Numbered from the stretch's first letter, positions 37,903 through 46,998 are shown. The stretch: DNA of 64,000 bases from Candidatus Vondammii sp. HM_W22 (GCF_022530855.2 NZ_CP099567.1:124001-188000), one strand, 5' to 3'. A program made the numbers and translations. Notes: a model not told the origin generated them from the letters alone.

Positions 37903-38194
37903 CGAGACATTCAGGGGAGTCAGGCGATTTGCCGCTCTTTTTAAACCACTCTTCGGGTGTCATGGCGTGCAGTGCCAGGGCGTGGAGACCGCCGGTGAAG
38001 GCCTGTTTCAGCAGGCTGTTGATCCGGCGGTGCCTGTTAATCAGTGATTCACCTTCAAATGCCTCGCTAACCACGGTTACCTTGAAGTGGGATTGCGCAC
38101 CCTCCGGTACGCTGTGCATGTGACTCTCGTCAATTACTTCCAGGTGGGTGGGTTCTAGCGCATTTCTGATGATCTGTTCTATGGTCGATTTCAC
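37883..38194 (-). CDS. bolA: BolA family protein
   Basis: 103 residues from a GTG start (AGGA eight bases upstream) giving VKSTIEQIIRNALEPTHLEVIDESHMHSVPEGAQSHFKVTVVSEAFEGESLINRHRRINSLL and ALALHAMTPEEWFKK, all classic BolA features with the conserved RH of the helix-turn-helix-like region. An earlier in-frame ATG at 38236 would add 14 residues not seen in the family. BolA binds monothiol glutaredoxins and Fe-S clusters and is tied to stress and cell shape. Confidence 0.93.
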   Translation of the reverse strand: MKSTIEQIIRNALEPTHLEVIDESHMHSVPEGAQSHFKVTVVSEAFEGESLINRHRRINSLLKQAFTGGLHALALHAMTPEEWFKKSGKSPDSPECLGGSKQT

Positions 38195-38322
38195 ATGTAA
38201 TTCCTGATGTTGGCTGAAGGGGCGGTCAGTTCTCAAAAGTCCGTGGGTTAGGGAGGAGGAGGCATCTCCATACCCTCTCGCAAAAACTTCTGTACAATGT
38301 TATTGAGAACTTCGTTCCTTTA

Positions 38323-38481
38323 GGAGTCTCTGATCAATTCATGAATCGGTGTTTGATGGCTGAAATCTCCCGGCTCTGCGTTGAAAATCTTGGCAATAGC
38401 CCGCTATTATCGGCAATTTTCGCTTTGATCCAGAAGATTTCAACTCGTTATCCATCCGATCTGGAATTAATCCGAGGCTCC
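38323..38481. mobile_element. Miniature inverted-repeat element, copy A (159 bp)
   Basis: It begins GGAGTCTCTGATCAATTCATG and ends in ...GAATTAATCCGAGGCTCC, whose reverse complement begins GGAGCCTCGGATTAATTCC, so the ends are inverted repeats of about 25 bp. TTTA flanks both ends as a possible target duplication. The whole sequence aligns with copy B at 47509-47668 (opposite orientation) at roughly 75-80 per cent by eye. It has no open frame. Confidence 0.72.
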
Positions 38482-38870
38482 TTTAATGTGTCCTTATGTG
38501 GGTCATATTAGCCTGTTTTTTCTCTCTAGAATCACTTCTCATATTGCGGGAATAGAGATTCAGGTATCCGATGGATACTCCTCACTGACAATTTAGTGGG
38601 AATGTATGGCAGTATCGGGAGTTGCGAGCCCAAGTTATGACATAAACTCTTCGGCTATTTTGTACTGCTGTTCAGCCTCTTATCCACAGTACCCTTATCG
38701 CTTTCGATCATCAGGCAGTTTTTTGCCATAGGTGACTGAATTGCCACTTTCCATGCGGGGCTGGACTTTTCTGCCAGAAGTGCATGCGGATGGATATATC
38801 ACTTACATTCTAGGTAATGAGAGGAATCCAATTCATGAATTGATCAGATGCTCCCTAAACAGGTATCCGG
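38482..38870. other. Non-coding stretch with a lone element end
   Basis: No gene I would defend. At 38829-38854 there is CAATTCATGAATTGATCAG followed by ATGCTCC, an inverted copy of the end of the miniature element at 38323, so a second, partly deleted copy or a larger composite (38323-38854) may once have been here. Confidence 0.4.
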
Positions 38871-39473
38871 TTAAAACAGGGATGGAGATGAATATTGTTG
38901 TGCAGTCTCCTGGCCAGATGCTGCATTCAGTAGTGAGACTATCTCTCCATGGCCATTACGACTAGCCCAATCCAGCGCTGTATTACCCTGATAGTCTTTA
39001 ATATCGCATTTTGCGCCGCCCGCCAGCAGTGCCTGGACGCTCTCTCTGTGCCCGCGCTTTGCCGTCCAGATCAGTGCCGTCCACCCCCGGGTGGATTCAC
39101 GCATATTCAGGTCGGCGCTCTGTTGTACCAGCTGTTTGACAATCTCAGCGTGATTATTGGATGCAGCCAGCATCAAGGCGGTATAGCCACCTTTATCTCC
39201 CAGGTTCAGACGGGCGCCTGCCTGAAGCAGGCGTTTGGTGGCCTGAGTGTGCCCATTCAGGGCAGCTTTCATCAATGGCGTCCAGCGACAGATATCCCTG
39301 ATATCGACTTGGGACTCTCCAGAAAGCAGTGCATCCAACCGGGCCATATCACCCTGTTCTGCAGCGATGATAAGGGGTGAGCTTTGCTCACCATCCGTTA
39401 TATCTGGCTCCTGAGTACAGCCGGTGACCAGCAGAATGGGTAGCAGGAGGGTGTAAAACAGCGGTAGGTGCAT
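38871..39473 (-). CDS. Ankyrin-repeat lipoprotein
   Basis: 200 residues: signal peptide and lipobox LVTGC (residues 15-19), then about five ankyrin repeats, for example SSPLIIAAEQGDMARLDALLSGESQVDIRD, WTPLMKAALNGHTQATKRLLQAGARLNLGD, YTALMLAASNNHAEIVKQLVQQSADLN, WTALIWTAKRGHRESVQALLAGGAKC and NTALDWASRNGHGEIVSLL. It should sit in the periplasm on a membrane anchor and bind a protein partner. No operon partner is evident. Confidence 0.9.
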   Translation of the reverse strand: MHLPLFYTLLLPILLVTGCTQEPDITDGEQSSPLIIAAEQGDMARLDALLSGESQVDIRDICRWTPLMKAALNGHTQATKRLLQAGARLNLGDKGGYTALMLAASNNHAEIVKQLVQQSADLNMRESTRGWTALIWTAKRGHRESVQALLAGGAKCDIKDYQGNTALDWASRNGHGEIVSLLNAASGQETAQQYSSPSLF

Positions 39474-39563
39474 CTGTGCCTCACTTTTCAGGGAGCACCA
39501 TTAATAGCGGCACAGTCGCCGTCTGGACAATGATTTTTCGCAATGCGGCTTTGATGAAAGAGA

Positions 39564-39867
39564 TTAGTGGTCTGTTTTCTTGCCGGGCGGGTAGATGGCG
39601 CTGGGAAAGGGGGTGAAGTTGGCATTACCATCCAGCTCCATGATTTTGCACATTGCCCCGTTTTTCGACTTCACGCGCACGGATAATGTAATGCATCGGA
39701 ATCAGGGTGCGACTGACGCCGCTGAATTCGCTCTAGAGCCGCTCTTCCGCTGAGGTGGTCTCACCGAAGATCAATCCTTCAATTTCGATGAAGCCGTATA
39801 TCTCGGCCTGACGGACCGCCTCTGCACAGGGTTCGTGACTGATGAAGGCGATGCGGAAAATACGCAT
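39564..39867 (-). pseudogene. DUF1820 family gene, broken
   Basis: Starts MRIFRIAFISHEPCAEAVRQAEIYGFIEIEGLIFGE, meets TAG, continues SEFSGVSRTLIPMHYIIRAREVEKRG and shifts frame to ELDGNANFTPFPSAIYPPGKKTDH, the family C-terminus, stop at 39564. DUF1820 proteins are about 100-residue proteins of unknown role common in gammaproteobacteria. Part of the sequence between residues 12 and 20 also looks deleted. The start overlaps the fur stop region. Confidence 0.75.
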
Positions 39868-40295
39868 CAGGATTTGGCCTGCTTTCGGCACTTGGGGCAG
39901 AGACCATAGAGAACCATACTGTGCTCCTCCATGGCAAATCCTGCCTTGGCGGCTATCTTTTGTTGCCTGGCCTCGATAGTGTCGTCGTGAAACTCCTCCA
40001 CATGGCCGCAGCGCACACAGACAATATGATCATGGTGATCATCTTCGGTAATTTCAAACACAGAGCGGCCTCCCTCAAATTGATGGCGCTTTACCAGACC
40101 TGCCTGCTCGCACTGCGTCAGAACGCGGTAAACAGTGGCGACACCGATATCCTCTTTCTGCTTTAACAGTAGTTTATAGATATCTTCTGCGCTGGCGTGC
40201 TGTTCGCGGTTGTTCTCCAGAATCTCAATAATTCTGAGTCTGGGCCGGGTCACTTTGAGTCCTGCTTTTTTCAGTTTTTTGGATATCTCTGTCAC
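39867..40295 (-). CDS. fur: Ferric uptake regulator Fur
   Basis: 142 residues. Winged-helix domain LKKAGLKVTRPRLRIIEILENN...HASAEDIYKLLLKQKEDIGVATVYRVLTQCEQAGLVKRHQFEGGRSVFEI, then metal sites HHDHIVCVRCGHVEEFHDDTIE and a terminal CPKCRK. The two CxxC pairs and the HHDH cluster are those of true Fur, which represses iron-uptake genes when loaded with Fe(II). Divergent from hisI; downstream lies the broken DUF1820 gene. Confidence 0.95.
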   Translation of the reverse strand: MTEISKKLKKAGLKVTRPRLRIIEILENNREQHASAEDIYKLLLKQKEDIGVATVYRVLTQCEQAGLVKRHQFEGGRSVFEITEDDHHDHIVCVRCGHVEEFHDDTIEARQQKIAAKAGFAMEEHSMVLYGLCPKCRKQAKS

Positions 40296-40477
40296 GAACT
40301 TGATTCCTTTGTGAGATACGGGAGACTATATCACTCCAACAGCCTAAAGTGGCATTAGCCTCAAGTCCCCAAAAAGTTCGGTGGAGGAGGGTATCTCCAT
40401 ACCCTTCTTGTGAACATTATCTATGGTGTTATTTAAATAAGGCGCCAAGTACATCTAACAAGGTCTATCTTAATAGC

Positions 40478-40903
40478 ATGAAACAGACAGAAAAATTCAG
40501 CTTGGGCCAGAGCCTCCCGTTGTCAGAGGTACTGGATAGCCTGCCCTATAACAGTGATGGATTGGTTCCAGCCATTTCCCAGCAATACGACACTGGAGAG
40601 GTGCTGATGATGGCCTGGATGAACCGTCAGTCCATTGATGAGACGCTTGAGAAAGGACGGGTCTGCTACTGGTCCCGGTCCCGGCAGAAATTCTGGCGCA
40701 AAGGCGAGTCTTCAGGACAGATACAGATGCTCAAAGAGATGCGATTTGATTGTGATGGTGACACGATTCTTCTGGTTGTCGATCAGACAGGCCCTGCTTG
40801 CCATACCGGCCGTCGCAGTTGCTTCTACAATCAAGTGAATGGCGACAAGGTAGAGGTAGTGACAGAGCTACTGATCGATCCTGAAGAGCTCTACGGTAAG
40901 TGA
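40478..40903 (+). CDS. hisI: Phosphoribosyl-AMP cyclohydrolase
   Basis: 141 residues from MKQTEKFSLGQSLPLSEV. It opens the purine ring of PR-AMP in histidine synthesis. Signatures: VPAISQQYDTGEVLMMAWMNRQSIDETLEKGRVCYWSRSRQKFWRKGESSGQ, the Mg-binding DCDGDTILL and the Zn-binding GPACHTGRRSCFY cysteines. Stand-alone HisI type (no HisE fusion). Histidine genes are not clustered here; gloB follows 12 bp later, so co-transcription is likely. Confidence 0.95.
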   Translation: MKQTEKFSLGQSLPLSEVLDSLPYNSDGLVPAISQQYDTGEVLMMAWMNRQSIDETLEKGRVCYWSRSRQKFWRKGESSGQIQMLKEMRFDCDGDTILLVVDQTGPACHTGRRSCFYNQVNGDKVEVVTELLIDPEELYGK

Positions 40904-40914
40904 CAGGAGGAGCT

Positions 40915-41694
40915 ATGCTGCAGATCTCTCCTATACTTGCCTTTGATGACAATTACATCTGGCTGCTGCGCAATCCCGATAACGATATGGCTGTGGTGGT
41001 TGATCCCGGGGATGAAGCCCCGGTACTGGAGAAATTGAAACAGGATGGGCTGACCCTCGCCGGGATGCTGATTACCCATAAACACGGAGACCATACCGGC
41101 GGTCTGGCCGGGCTGAAAGCCGCCTGGCCGGGTATTCCCGTATATGGTCCCGCCAGTGAGCCGATCAACGGGGTTACCGTTAAGGTCAAAGAGGGCGATA
41201 GGGTTTCAATTCCAGCTCTGGATTCGGAATTCCGGGTGATCGATGTGCCAGGGCACACAGAAGGCCATGTCGCTTATTATGGTGAAGGTGCCCTGTTTTG
41301 TGGCGATACCCTGTTTGCTGGCGGGTGCGGGCGTGTCTTCAGCGGAACCTATGAGCAACTGCATGACTCACTGCGGCGGATAGCGGCACTTCCCCCCGAT
41401 ACGCAGGTTTACTGTGCCCATGAATACACCCGTGCCAATATTGGGTTTGCCCGATGGGTTGAGCCGGATAGTGACGCTATCAAACAGAGAGAGGAAGTGG
41501 TCGGGCAGATGTGCTCCCGAGGTGAGCCAACCGTCCCTTCAACACTGCAGATGGAACTGGATACTAATCCATTCATGCGCACTGATGTGCCGGCTGTGAA
41601 GGCGGCGGCGGAGAGATATACCGGCAAACCCCTGATTCATGGTGCGGAAATATTTACTGCCGTAAGATGCTGGAAAGACAGAGAGTACGACTAA
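40915..41694 (+). CDS. gloB: Hydroxyacylglutathione hydrolase (glyoxalase II)
   Basis: 259 residues from the ATG at 40915, which has AGGAGGAG five bases upstream. Metallo-beta-lactamase fold with the di-metal motif THKHGDHTGG, then DVPGHTEGHVAYY, LFCGDTLFAGGCGRVFSGT (bridging Asp) and CAHEYTRANIGFA. C-terminal glyoxalase II domain with TLQMELDTNPFMR. It hydrolyses S-lactoylglutathione in methylglyoxal detoxification. The TAA joins directly to the next ATG. Confidence 0.95.
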   Translation: MLQISPILAFDDNYIWLLRNPDNDMAVVVDPGDEAPVLEKLKQDGLTLAGMLITHKHGDHTGGLAGLKAAWPGIPVYGPASEPINGVTVKVKEGDRVSIPALDSEFRVIDVPGHTEGHVAYYGEGALFCGDTLFAGGCGRVFSGTYEQLHDSLRRIAALPPDTQVYCAHEYTRANIGFARWVEPDSDAIKQREEVVGQMCSRGEPTVPSTLQMELDTNPFMRTDVPAVKAAAERYTGKPLIHGAEIFTAVRCWKDREYD

Positions 41695-43035
41695 ATGAAT
41701 AATAATATTTTGATCAAAAATGCCCAGATGATTAATGATGGAGAGATTATAGAGGGGGATTTGTTGATCAGAAATGGGCGTATTGAGCAGATCGCCACTG
41801 AGATCCCAGCAAAAGGAAGGATAAAGCTGCTGGATGCCGAGGGTATGACACTGATGCCGGGGATGATAGATGATCAGGTTCATTTTCGTGAGCCCGGCGT
41901 GACCCACAAGGCGGATATACGGAGTGAATCCAGAGCTGCGGTGGTTGGCGGCATCACCAGTTTTATGGAGATGCCGAACACCAACCCACAGGCAGTGACC
42001 CTGGAGGCACTGGAGAGCAAGTACGCTCTGGCAGCTGATCGGTCATTGGCAAATTTTGGCTTTTATCTGGGGGCTACCAACGACAATATCGAAGTGATTC
42101 GTCAGCTGGACCCGAAGCAGGCTTGTGGTATCAAGGTGTTCATGGGGGCTTCCACCGGAAATATGCTGGTGGACCGCGAAGAGACGCTGGAGGCGATCTT
42201 CAAGGATGCGCCAACGCTGGTGGCCACTCACTGTGAAGATACCCCGACGATCCTGAAAAATGAACAGGAGTACCGGGTAAAATATGGCGAGAATGTACCG
42301 ATGAAATTTCATCCGGCCATTCGCAGTGAAGAGGCCTGCTATCGATCTTCCTCTATGGCTATTGCACTTGCTAGGCGTCATGGTACACGATTGCATGTTC
42401 TGCACCTCACTACGGCCAGGGAGCTGGAACAGTTTGAAGCGGGGCCTCTGGATGGAAAACAGATTACCGCTGAGGCCTGTGTCCACCATCTCTATTTTGA
42501 TGAAGCTGATTATGGGAACAGGAGGAGCTTTATCAAGTGCAATCCTGCGATCAAAACCAGAGAAGACAGAGACGCCATTCGCCGGGCACTGGTGGATAAC
42601 CGTATCGATGTGATTGGTACCGATCATGCTCCCCATACCCTGAAAGAGAAGCTGGTGGAGAGCTATTTCAAATCCCCGGCCGGTCTGCCGTTGGTGCAGT
42701 GGGCAATGCCGATGGTGTTAGAGCTCTATCAGGATAAGCTGATCTCCCTGGAGCAACTGGTGGAAAAGACCTGTCACGGGCCTGCACGGCTGTTTAATAT
42801 CGTTGATCGGGGTTATCTGCGCGAAGGTTACTGGGCCGATCTGGTATTGATGGATCTCTCCAGTTCCTACCGGGTGAGGCGAGACGATACGCTCTATAAG
42901 TGCGGCTGGTCTCCGCTGGAGGGTGACCGGCTTCGTTCCCGGGTGGTGGCCACTATCGTCAATGGCCGGATGGCTTACCATGAGGGTGGGGTTAATGATG
43001 CTGTGCTTGGTCAACGTCTGGCGTTTGATCGATAA
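41695..43035 (+). CDS. pyrC: Dihydroorotase-type amidohydrolase (class I)
   Basis: 446 residues. It should catalyse the reversible ring closure to dihydroorotate in pyrimidine synthesis. Metal site region MPGMIDDQVHFREPGVTHKAD has Gln where the first His of the usual DxHxH is found; this DDQVHFREPG form is widespread in one class I dihydroorotase branch. Other motifs: GGITSFMEMPNTNP, CGIKVFMGASTGNM, HLTTARELEQF, GTDHAPHTLKEK and C-terminal YLREGYWADLVLMDL. Starts immediately after the gloB stop. A non-catalytic or different-substrate role cannot be excluded. Confidence 0.88.
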   Translation: MNNNILIKNAQMINDGEIIEGDLLIRNGRIEQIATEIPAKGRIKLLDAEGMTLMPGMIDDQVHFREPGVTHKADIRSESRAAVVGGITSFMEMPNTNPQAVTLEALESKYALAADRSLANFGFYLGATNDNIEVIRQLDPKQACGIKVFMGASTGNMLVDREETLEAIFKDAPTLVATHCEDTPTILKNEQEYRVKYGENVPMKFHPAIRSEEACYRSSSMAIALARRHGTRLHVLHLTTARELEQFEAGPLDGKQITAEACVHHLYFDEADYGNRRSFIKCNPAIKTREDRDAIRRALVDNRIDVIGTDHAPHTLKEKLVESYFKSPAGLPLVQWAMPMVLELYQDKLISLEQLVEKTCHGPARLFNIVDRGYLREGYWADLVLMDLSSSYRVRRDDTLYKCGWSPLEGDRLRSRVVATIVNGRMAYHEGGVNDAVLGQRLAFDR

Positions 43036-43062
43036 TAAAAATCGGGTCAGAAGCTGGTTGTC

Positions 43063-43914
43063 TCAGGCCTCTCCAACAGCCCCTTTATCCACTCCTTCGT
43101 AGGTTCTTACCCTGAATGTTGATTCGGGGTTTTCTTTTTTCAGGACATCTGCAATATGCTGGGCCAGATTTTCCACGGTGGAGTCTGTGTCGATTAGGTT
43201 GCAATGGGATTGGGGCAGTTCCAACTCAAACAACCCCTGGTTCGCGGTATAACTGAAGCGGTAACAGAGGGAGCCATTGCGGGTAAATGTTTCCACCAGA
43301 TCAGCTCGGGTGCCGATATAGATATTCTTCCAGCGTTTTGCCCATGCACTCTCCAACACAGGATTTCGCTGGTTATCCCTATCTATTTCAATTCGTGAAC
43401 GGTGTCCGTGGGCTATCCGCTGGCAGTTTCCTGCATGATGTTTGAGTCCATGACCGTAGCGGTACCAGGGGCCGTCAATATTTTCCGGGTAAAGCCGAAT
43501 GCGAATCGCCTCCACATTGTCCGGCAGGCTGGGCTGCAGCTTGGTTATGATGGCATCGGTCACCGTCTGTTCGGTGATTTGATCGGTATCGATAGGCAGC
43601 GTTGCGTCACTAGGCGCACAGTGGCGTAGAAGTTCACCTGATGCCAGGCGGAACAGAATCTCAGAGCGGTTGTTCTGCTGATTGATCCGGCAGCCGGGGT
43701 AGTTGCTCGGGACCAGCAGTCTGTGATCGAAACAGTCATCGATAATGCGCTTCACCCCCCGCTTTACATCGCCAAAATCCAGCACCATGCCCTGGTGGTC
43801 CAGTGAGCCGTCAAGCTCGATATCGACCTGCCAACTCTCTCCCAGAAGCCCCAGCTCCGGGTGCAGGAAAGCGAAGTCGATAACAGTTAGGCGATTAACA
43901 AAAAGAATGCTCAT
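43063..43914 (-). CDS. 6-pyruvoyl-tetrahydropterin synthase/QueD-like protein, two-part
   Basis: 283 residues from MSILFVNRLTVIDFAFL. It contains two PTPS-like halves. The N-terminal half has GESWQVDIELDGSLDHQGMVLDFGDVKRGVKRIIDDCFDHRLLVP, with the DFGD and DH catalytic region. The C-terminal half has the zinc-site pattern KHHAGNCQRIAHGHRSRIEI (Cys and HGH), then a DTDSTVENLAQHIADVL end. Total length is about twice a single QueD. It may make or bind a pterin/7-carboxy precursor; the exact product is not predictable. Confidence 0.75.
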   Translation of the reverse strand: MSILFVNRLTVIDFAFLHPELGLLGESWQVDIELDGSLDHQGMVLDFGDVKRGVKRIIDDCFDHRLLVPSNYPGCRINQQNNRSEILFRLASGELLRHCAPSDATLPIDTDQITEQTVTDAIITKLQPSLPDNVEAIRIRLYPENIDGPWYRYGHGLKHHAGNCQRIAHGHRSRIEIDRDNQRNPVLESAWAKRWKNIYIGTRADLVETFTRNGSLCYRFSYTANQGLFELELPQSHCNLIDTDSTVENLAQHIADVLKKENPESTFRVRTYEGVDKGAVGEA

Positions 43915-44129
43915 AATGCGGCGCATCTAAACAGACTTTATACCTTGGGTGCAAGCGCTGTTGTCAGCGGCTCCAAAACCGGACACCCTGTTAATCCGAT
44001 AAGGAGGATGAGTGGTCCCGTTTCAATTCTGAAGTATTGGAGCGGAGGAAGGCCTGAAAATTTCACTCATTATCAGGCTGAAACCGCACCGGATCATTTT
44101 CGTATCAAGCTACCTTTTGTTCGACATGA

Positions 44130-45110
44130 TCCAGCAGATTGATAATCTGTGGTGAGAGGTCATCGGCACGGGCAAAGACTTGCTCTGCCTCACCACCTTC
44201 TCCGGATTTTTTTTAACGAGACGATGTTTTTTATGATTTTGTGCAGCTCTTGATGACATTCAGGACTGAGCCAATCTCTTCATTACCCTGTTCCACCTTG
44301 CCGGTCATTTCGGCTGCACTTCTTGCCTCATCACTTAATACCTGAATGGAGTCGGTAACGAGTGGCCGGATAATCATTCATGTCAGTAAGGTATCAATTA
44401 ACAGGCCTGTAATCATTGATATTCTCCCCGGCTGTATCGTTTGCTCTGGCGTATCAGTCAGCGCCTGACCAGTCTCTGCAATGGCGGCTTCCTGACGTTT
44501 AACCAGCATTTCTGGTGCGCTGTCAATTTTCTTGAGCAGGGATTCTATATCTTCTTTTACCAGCCAGGCATCAGTCTGCTATCCGTTGTTGCCATGGATC
44601 TGGACCAGCTGTTAATGTTGTTGGTAAAGTATGCTGATCTGCTCCATTGAGTCTGCCTATCCTAGTGTCAGTTCGTCCTTCATGGCGGCAATAGACTCAA
44701 TCATCGATTTCGTTCGAGTGAAGTAGAGGTCCAGGTCTTTGAATGCCGCATCAGAACGGAAGGCCAGGTAACCTCTGACACCATTCATCACGTTACTCCA
44801 GCGTGTAGCATAGTTCGGCGACTTTTATCAATAGTTCTTTTTGGATTTCATCCTCCGCTTCCTCTAGCTCCGACATAATCATTTGCGACGCCAGTTGGGA
44901 TATTATCCGGCTGAGAGGGCTAAGGTTTTCATCGGGGTGGGCAATTCCCGGAGGATTTTTTTCAAAGCCGGTGATGGTATCGAGTAGATGGTCGCCCCGG
45001 CTGCGAAATTCTGCCAAATCTGCAGTCAGCTTTTCCATCAGGACGTTTGATTCGCTATCGGTTTGCACCACGGGAAGTGCTCTAGGGCGGGAGAGGCGCT
45101 GCTTTGTCAA
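44130..45110 (-). pseudogene. Methyl-accepting chemotaxis protein, decayed
   Basis: An open N-terminal piece (105 codons, ending KVAELCYT) shifts frame near 44800 into RWSNVMNGVRGYLAFRSDAAFKDLDLYFTRTKSMIESIAAMKDELTL, a typical MCP sensor domain, then stops, then WLVKEDIESLLKKIDSAPEMLVKRQEAAIAETGQ, and a signalling-domain piece VTDSIQVLSDEARSAAEMTGKVEQGNEEIGSVLNVIKS. Many stops; the transmembrane N-terminus and the hairpin tip are lost. About 200 bp (43927-44130) between it and the PTPS gene hold nothing I recognise. Confidence 0.72.
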
Positions 45111-45244
45111 TTATTTATTTTTCAAGGAGCTTATCTTATCGGTTATTGGGTAGAAAAGCTTTAGGATTATTTTCATCCTGAATGGAATAATTATTTGATA
45201 AGTTTCTAAAATGCCTGGAAAGAAGGTGGAGTGGGCGGGGGGAA

Positions 45245-45320
45245 TGGAGCCGATGTGCGGAATCGAACCGCAGACCTATTCATTACGAGTGAATCGCTCT
45301 GCCAACTGAGCTACATCGGC
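45245..45320 (-). tRNA. tRNA-Thr (anticodon CGU), with encoded CCA
   Basis: On the minus strand a full cloverleaf: acceptor stem GCCGATG/CATCGGC, D-arm GCTCAGTTGGCAGAGC, anticodon stem ATTCA/TGAAT with loop CTCGTAA (anticodon CGT, threonine), variable AGGTC, T-arm TGCGG-TTCGATT-CCGCA, and an encoded CCA end at 45245-45247. Confidence 0.96.
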
Positions 45321-45374
45321 CTGAAATTGACGATAGCGAGTATAAAGAAATGTGTAATTGGGTACAACCAGCGA

Positions 45375-45812
45375 CTAGTGGCTGGTTTTGCCGCGGAGAT
45401 GGACCACCACCTCAATGCTGTCGATTTCGGTGTTTTCCGGCAGATTTTCCGGCAGGCTGATCTGTATCAGCTCTTCATCGATATCGCTCAGTTCCTGGGT
45501 CTCAGGGTTATAGAAGTGGTGGTGGGAATGGGTGGATGAGTCGTAAAAAGTACGGGACGGATCGACAATCAACTCCCGAATCAAACCCTTACGGGCGAAC
45601 AGGCCAAGGGTGTTGTAAACGGTAGCTTTAGAGACCGTTTTCCCGCTTTCATTGGACAGCTGCATCGCATCTTCGGCAGACAAGTGTTGAGGCCGGGCCA
45701 GAATAGCGGATGCGATTTTCACCCGTTGAATGGTTGGTGTGATACCGTGGCTGCGCAAGAGCTTTGTCATGCTCTGTTTTGTTTCATCTAATGTTCTGCT
45801 TAATTCGCTCAT
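45375..45812 (-). CDS. Fur-family regulator (PerR/Irr-like)
   Basis: 145 residues. Winged helix LLRSHGITPTIQRVKIASAILARPQHLSAEDAMQLSNESGKTVSKATVYNTLGLFARKGLIREL, then a metal site THSHHHFYNPETQELSDIDE. It lacks the CxxC pairs of Fur and is thus of the PerR/Irr type, likely sensing peroxide or heme. An Irr-like function is inferred from the absence of cysteines and the HHHF cluster. Located next to tRNA-Thr, downstream of thiO on the same strand. Confidence 0.88.
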   Translation of the reverse strand: MSELSRTLDETKQSMTKLLRSHGITPTIQRVKIASAILARPQHLSAEDAMQLSNESGKTVSKATVYNTLGLFARKGLIRELIVDPSRTFYDSSTHSHHHFYNPETQELSDIDEELIQISLPENLPENTEIDSIEVVVHLRGKTSH

Positions 45813-45845
45813 AGGTCAATTATAAGCAAAATTTATCGGCTGCGT

Positions 45846-46940
45846 CTATTTGGTGCGTTGTGCTGTCAGTGAGTAGGGCTCAGGAACGATGATGGGCGTT
45901 CGTCCCAGCACTGTATCGGCCATCAATCGCGCCGAGGCTGGACCGAGTACCACGCCATTCCGATAGTGGCCAGCATTGATATAGAGCCCCTCAACTTCAG
46001 GATGCTGGCCGATATAAGGAATTCCTCTGGGCGAGCCGGGCCTCAAGCCTGCCCAATGATGGGCGATGGAGAACTGCTCCAAGGCTGGAAACCGGCTGGT
46101 GGCGATCGTGTAGAGTTCTCGTTTTACCTCTTCCGTGATCTGCTTGTTGAAGCCTGTGTGCTCAAGAGAGCTGCCAAAGAGTGTGTATCCATCACGACGG
46201 GGAATGATATAGCGGTCTTGCTCAAGAGTAATACGGTTGATCAGGTTGGGTGGTGTTTTGAAAATAATCATCTGACCGCAGACCGGTTTTACATCCGGGG
46301 CAGAGGCAAACCCGCTTAACAGCTCTCTGCTCCAGGCGCCGGCGCAGACGATAATGCTATCAGCCTGCAGTGTGCCCTGGTTGGTAACGACACTGGTAAC
46401 ATATCCCTTGCGGGATTGGATCTCCATCACCTGGGTTCCCTCCCTGATGTCGACACCGCGCTGTTCAATATCCTGACGAAGCGCTTTTACCAGTCTTGGA
46501 TTGCGCACCTGCGCCACATTGGGCATTAAGATGGCGCTCTCTGGTGGTCTGTGCATCTCCGGTTCACCATAATGAACCTGTTCGCTATCGATGATTTCAA
46601 TGCGGTTACCGGTATGTTCGGCCCATTCAGCGGCCTGCTTTTCTTCATCCTGGCTGACGATCAACAGCCCGTTCTGGGTCCACTCTGGGTCAATGCCTGT
46701 GTCAGATGCAAGCGTCTCTGCGAGTACCTGATAGTTTTCCTGGCTCCACTGTGCGAGTGTGGTAACAGAGGCGGTGTATCGCCAGGGGTAAAGAGGGGAG
46801 ACGATGCCGCCGCCGGCCCAGGAAGACTCTCTTCCCGTTTGCTGGCGATCAATCAGTGTGACGCCGGCACCGGAGAGGCGCAGTTCGCGGGCGGTCAGCA
46901 TACCGATGATGCCGCCGCCGATGATTAAGTAGTCATGCAA
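45846..46940 (-). CDS. thiO: Glycine oxidase ThiO
   Basis: 364 residues. FAD-dependent oxidase making dehydroglycine for the thiazole of thiamine. FAD-binding GGGIIGMLTARELRLSGAGVTLIDR, then ESSWAGGGIVSPLYPWRY, the ThiO signature, and C-terminal HHWAGLRPGSPRGIPYIGQHPEVEGLYINAGHYRNGVVLGPASARLMAD. No TPP riboswitch is visible upstream because pilE ends 58 bp away. thiO next to fimT-pil genes is the same order as in Pseudomonas aeruginosa. Confidence 0.95.
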   Translation of the reverse strand: MHDYLIIGGGIIGMLTARELRLSGAGVTLIDRQQTGRESSWAGGGIVSPLYPWRYTASVTTLAQWSQENYQVLAETLASDTGIDPEWTQNGLLIVSQDEEKQAAEWAEHTGNRIEIIDSEQVHYGEPEMHRPPESAILMPNVAQVRNPRLVKALRQDIEQRGVDIREGTQVMEIQSRKGYVTSVVTNQGTLQADSIIVCAGAWSRELLSGFASAPDVKPVCGQMIIFKTPPNLINRITLEQDRYIIPRRDGYTLFGSSLEHTGFNKQITEEVKRELYTIATSRFPALEQFSIAHHWAGLRPGSPRGIPYIGQHPEVEGLYINAGHYRNGVVLGPASARLMADTVLGRTPIIVPEPYSLTAQRTK

Positions 46941-46998
46941 TTTAAAAATATCCCGGTAGGCGCTTCCCAGGGCTTATTTTAGCCGGGGTAATACTCCC

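Noticed and set aside
38732-38965. 77-codon plus-strand frame overlapping the ankyrin gene end
   Set aside because: It spans a miniature-element end and the antisense of the ankyrin gene; no homology.
46941-46998. TPP riboswitch in front of thiO
   Set aside because: Only 58 bp separate thiO from pilE and none of the conserved THI-box sequence is visible.
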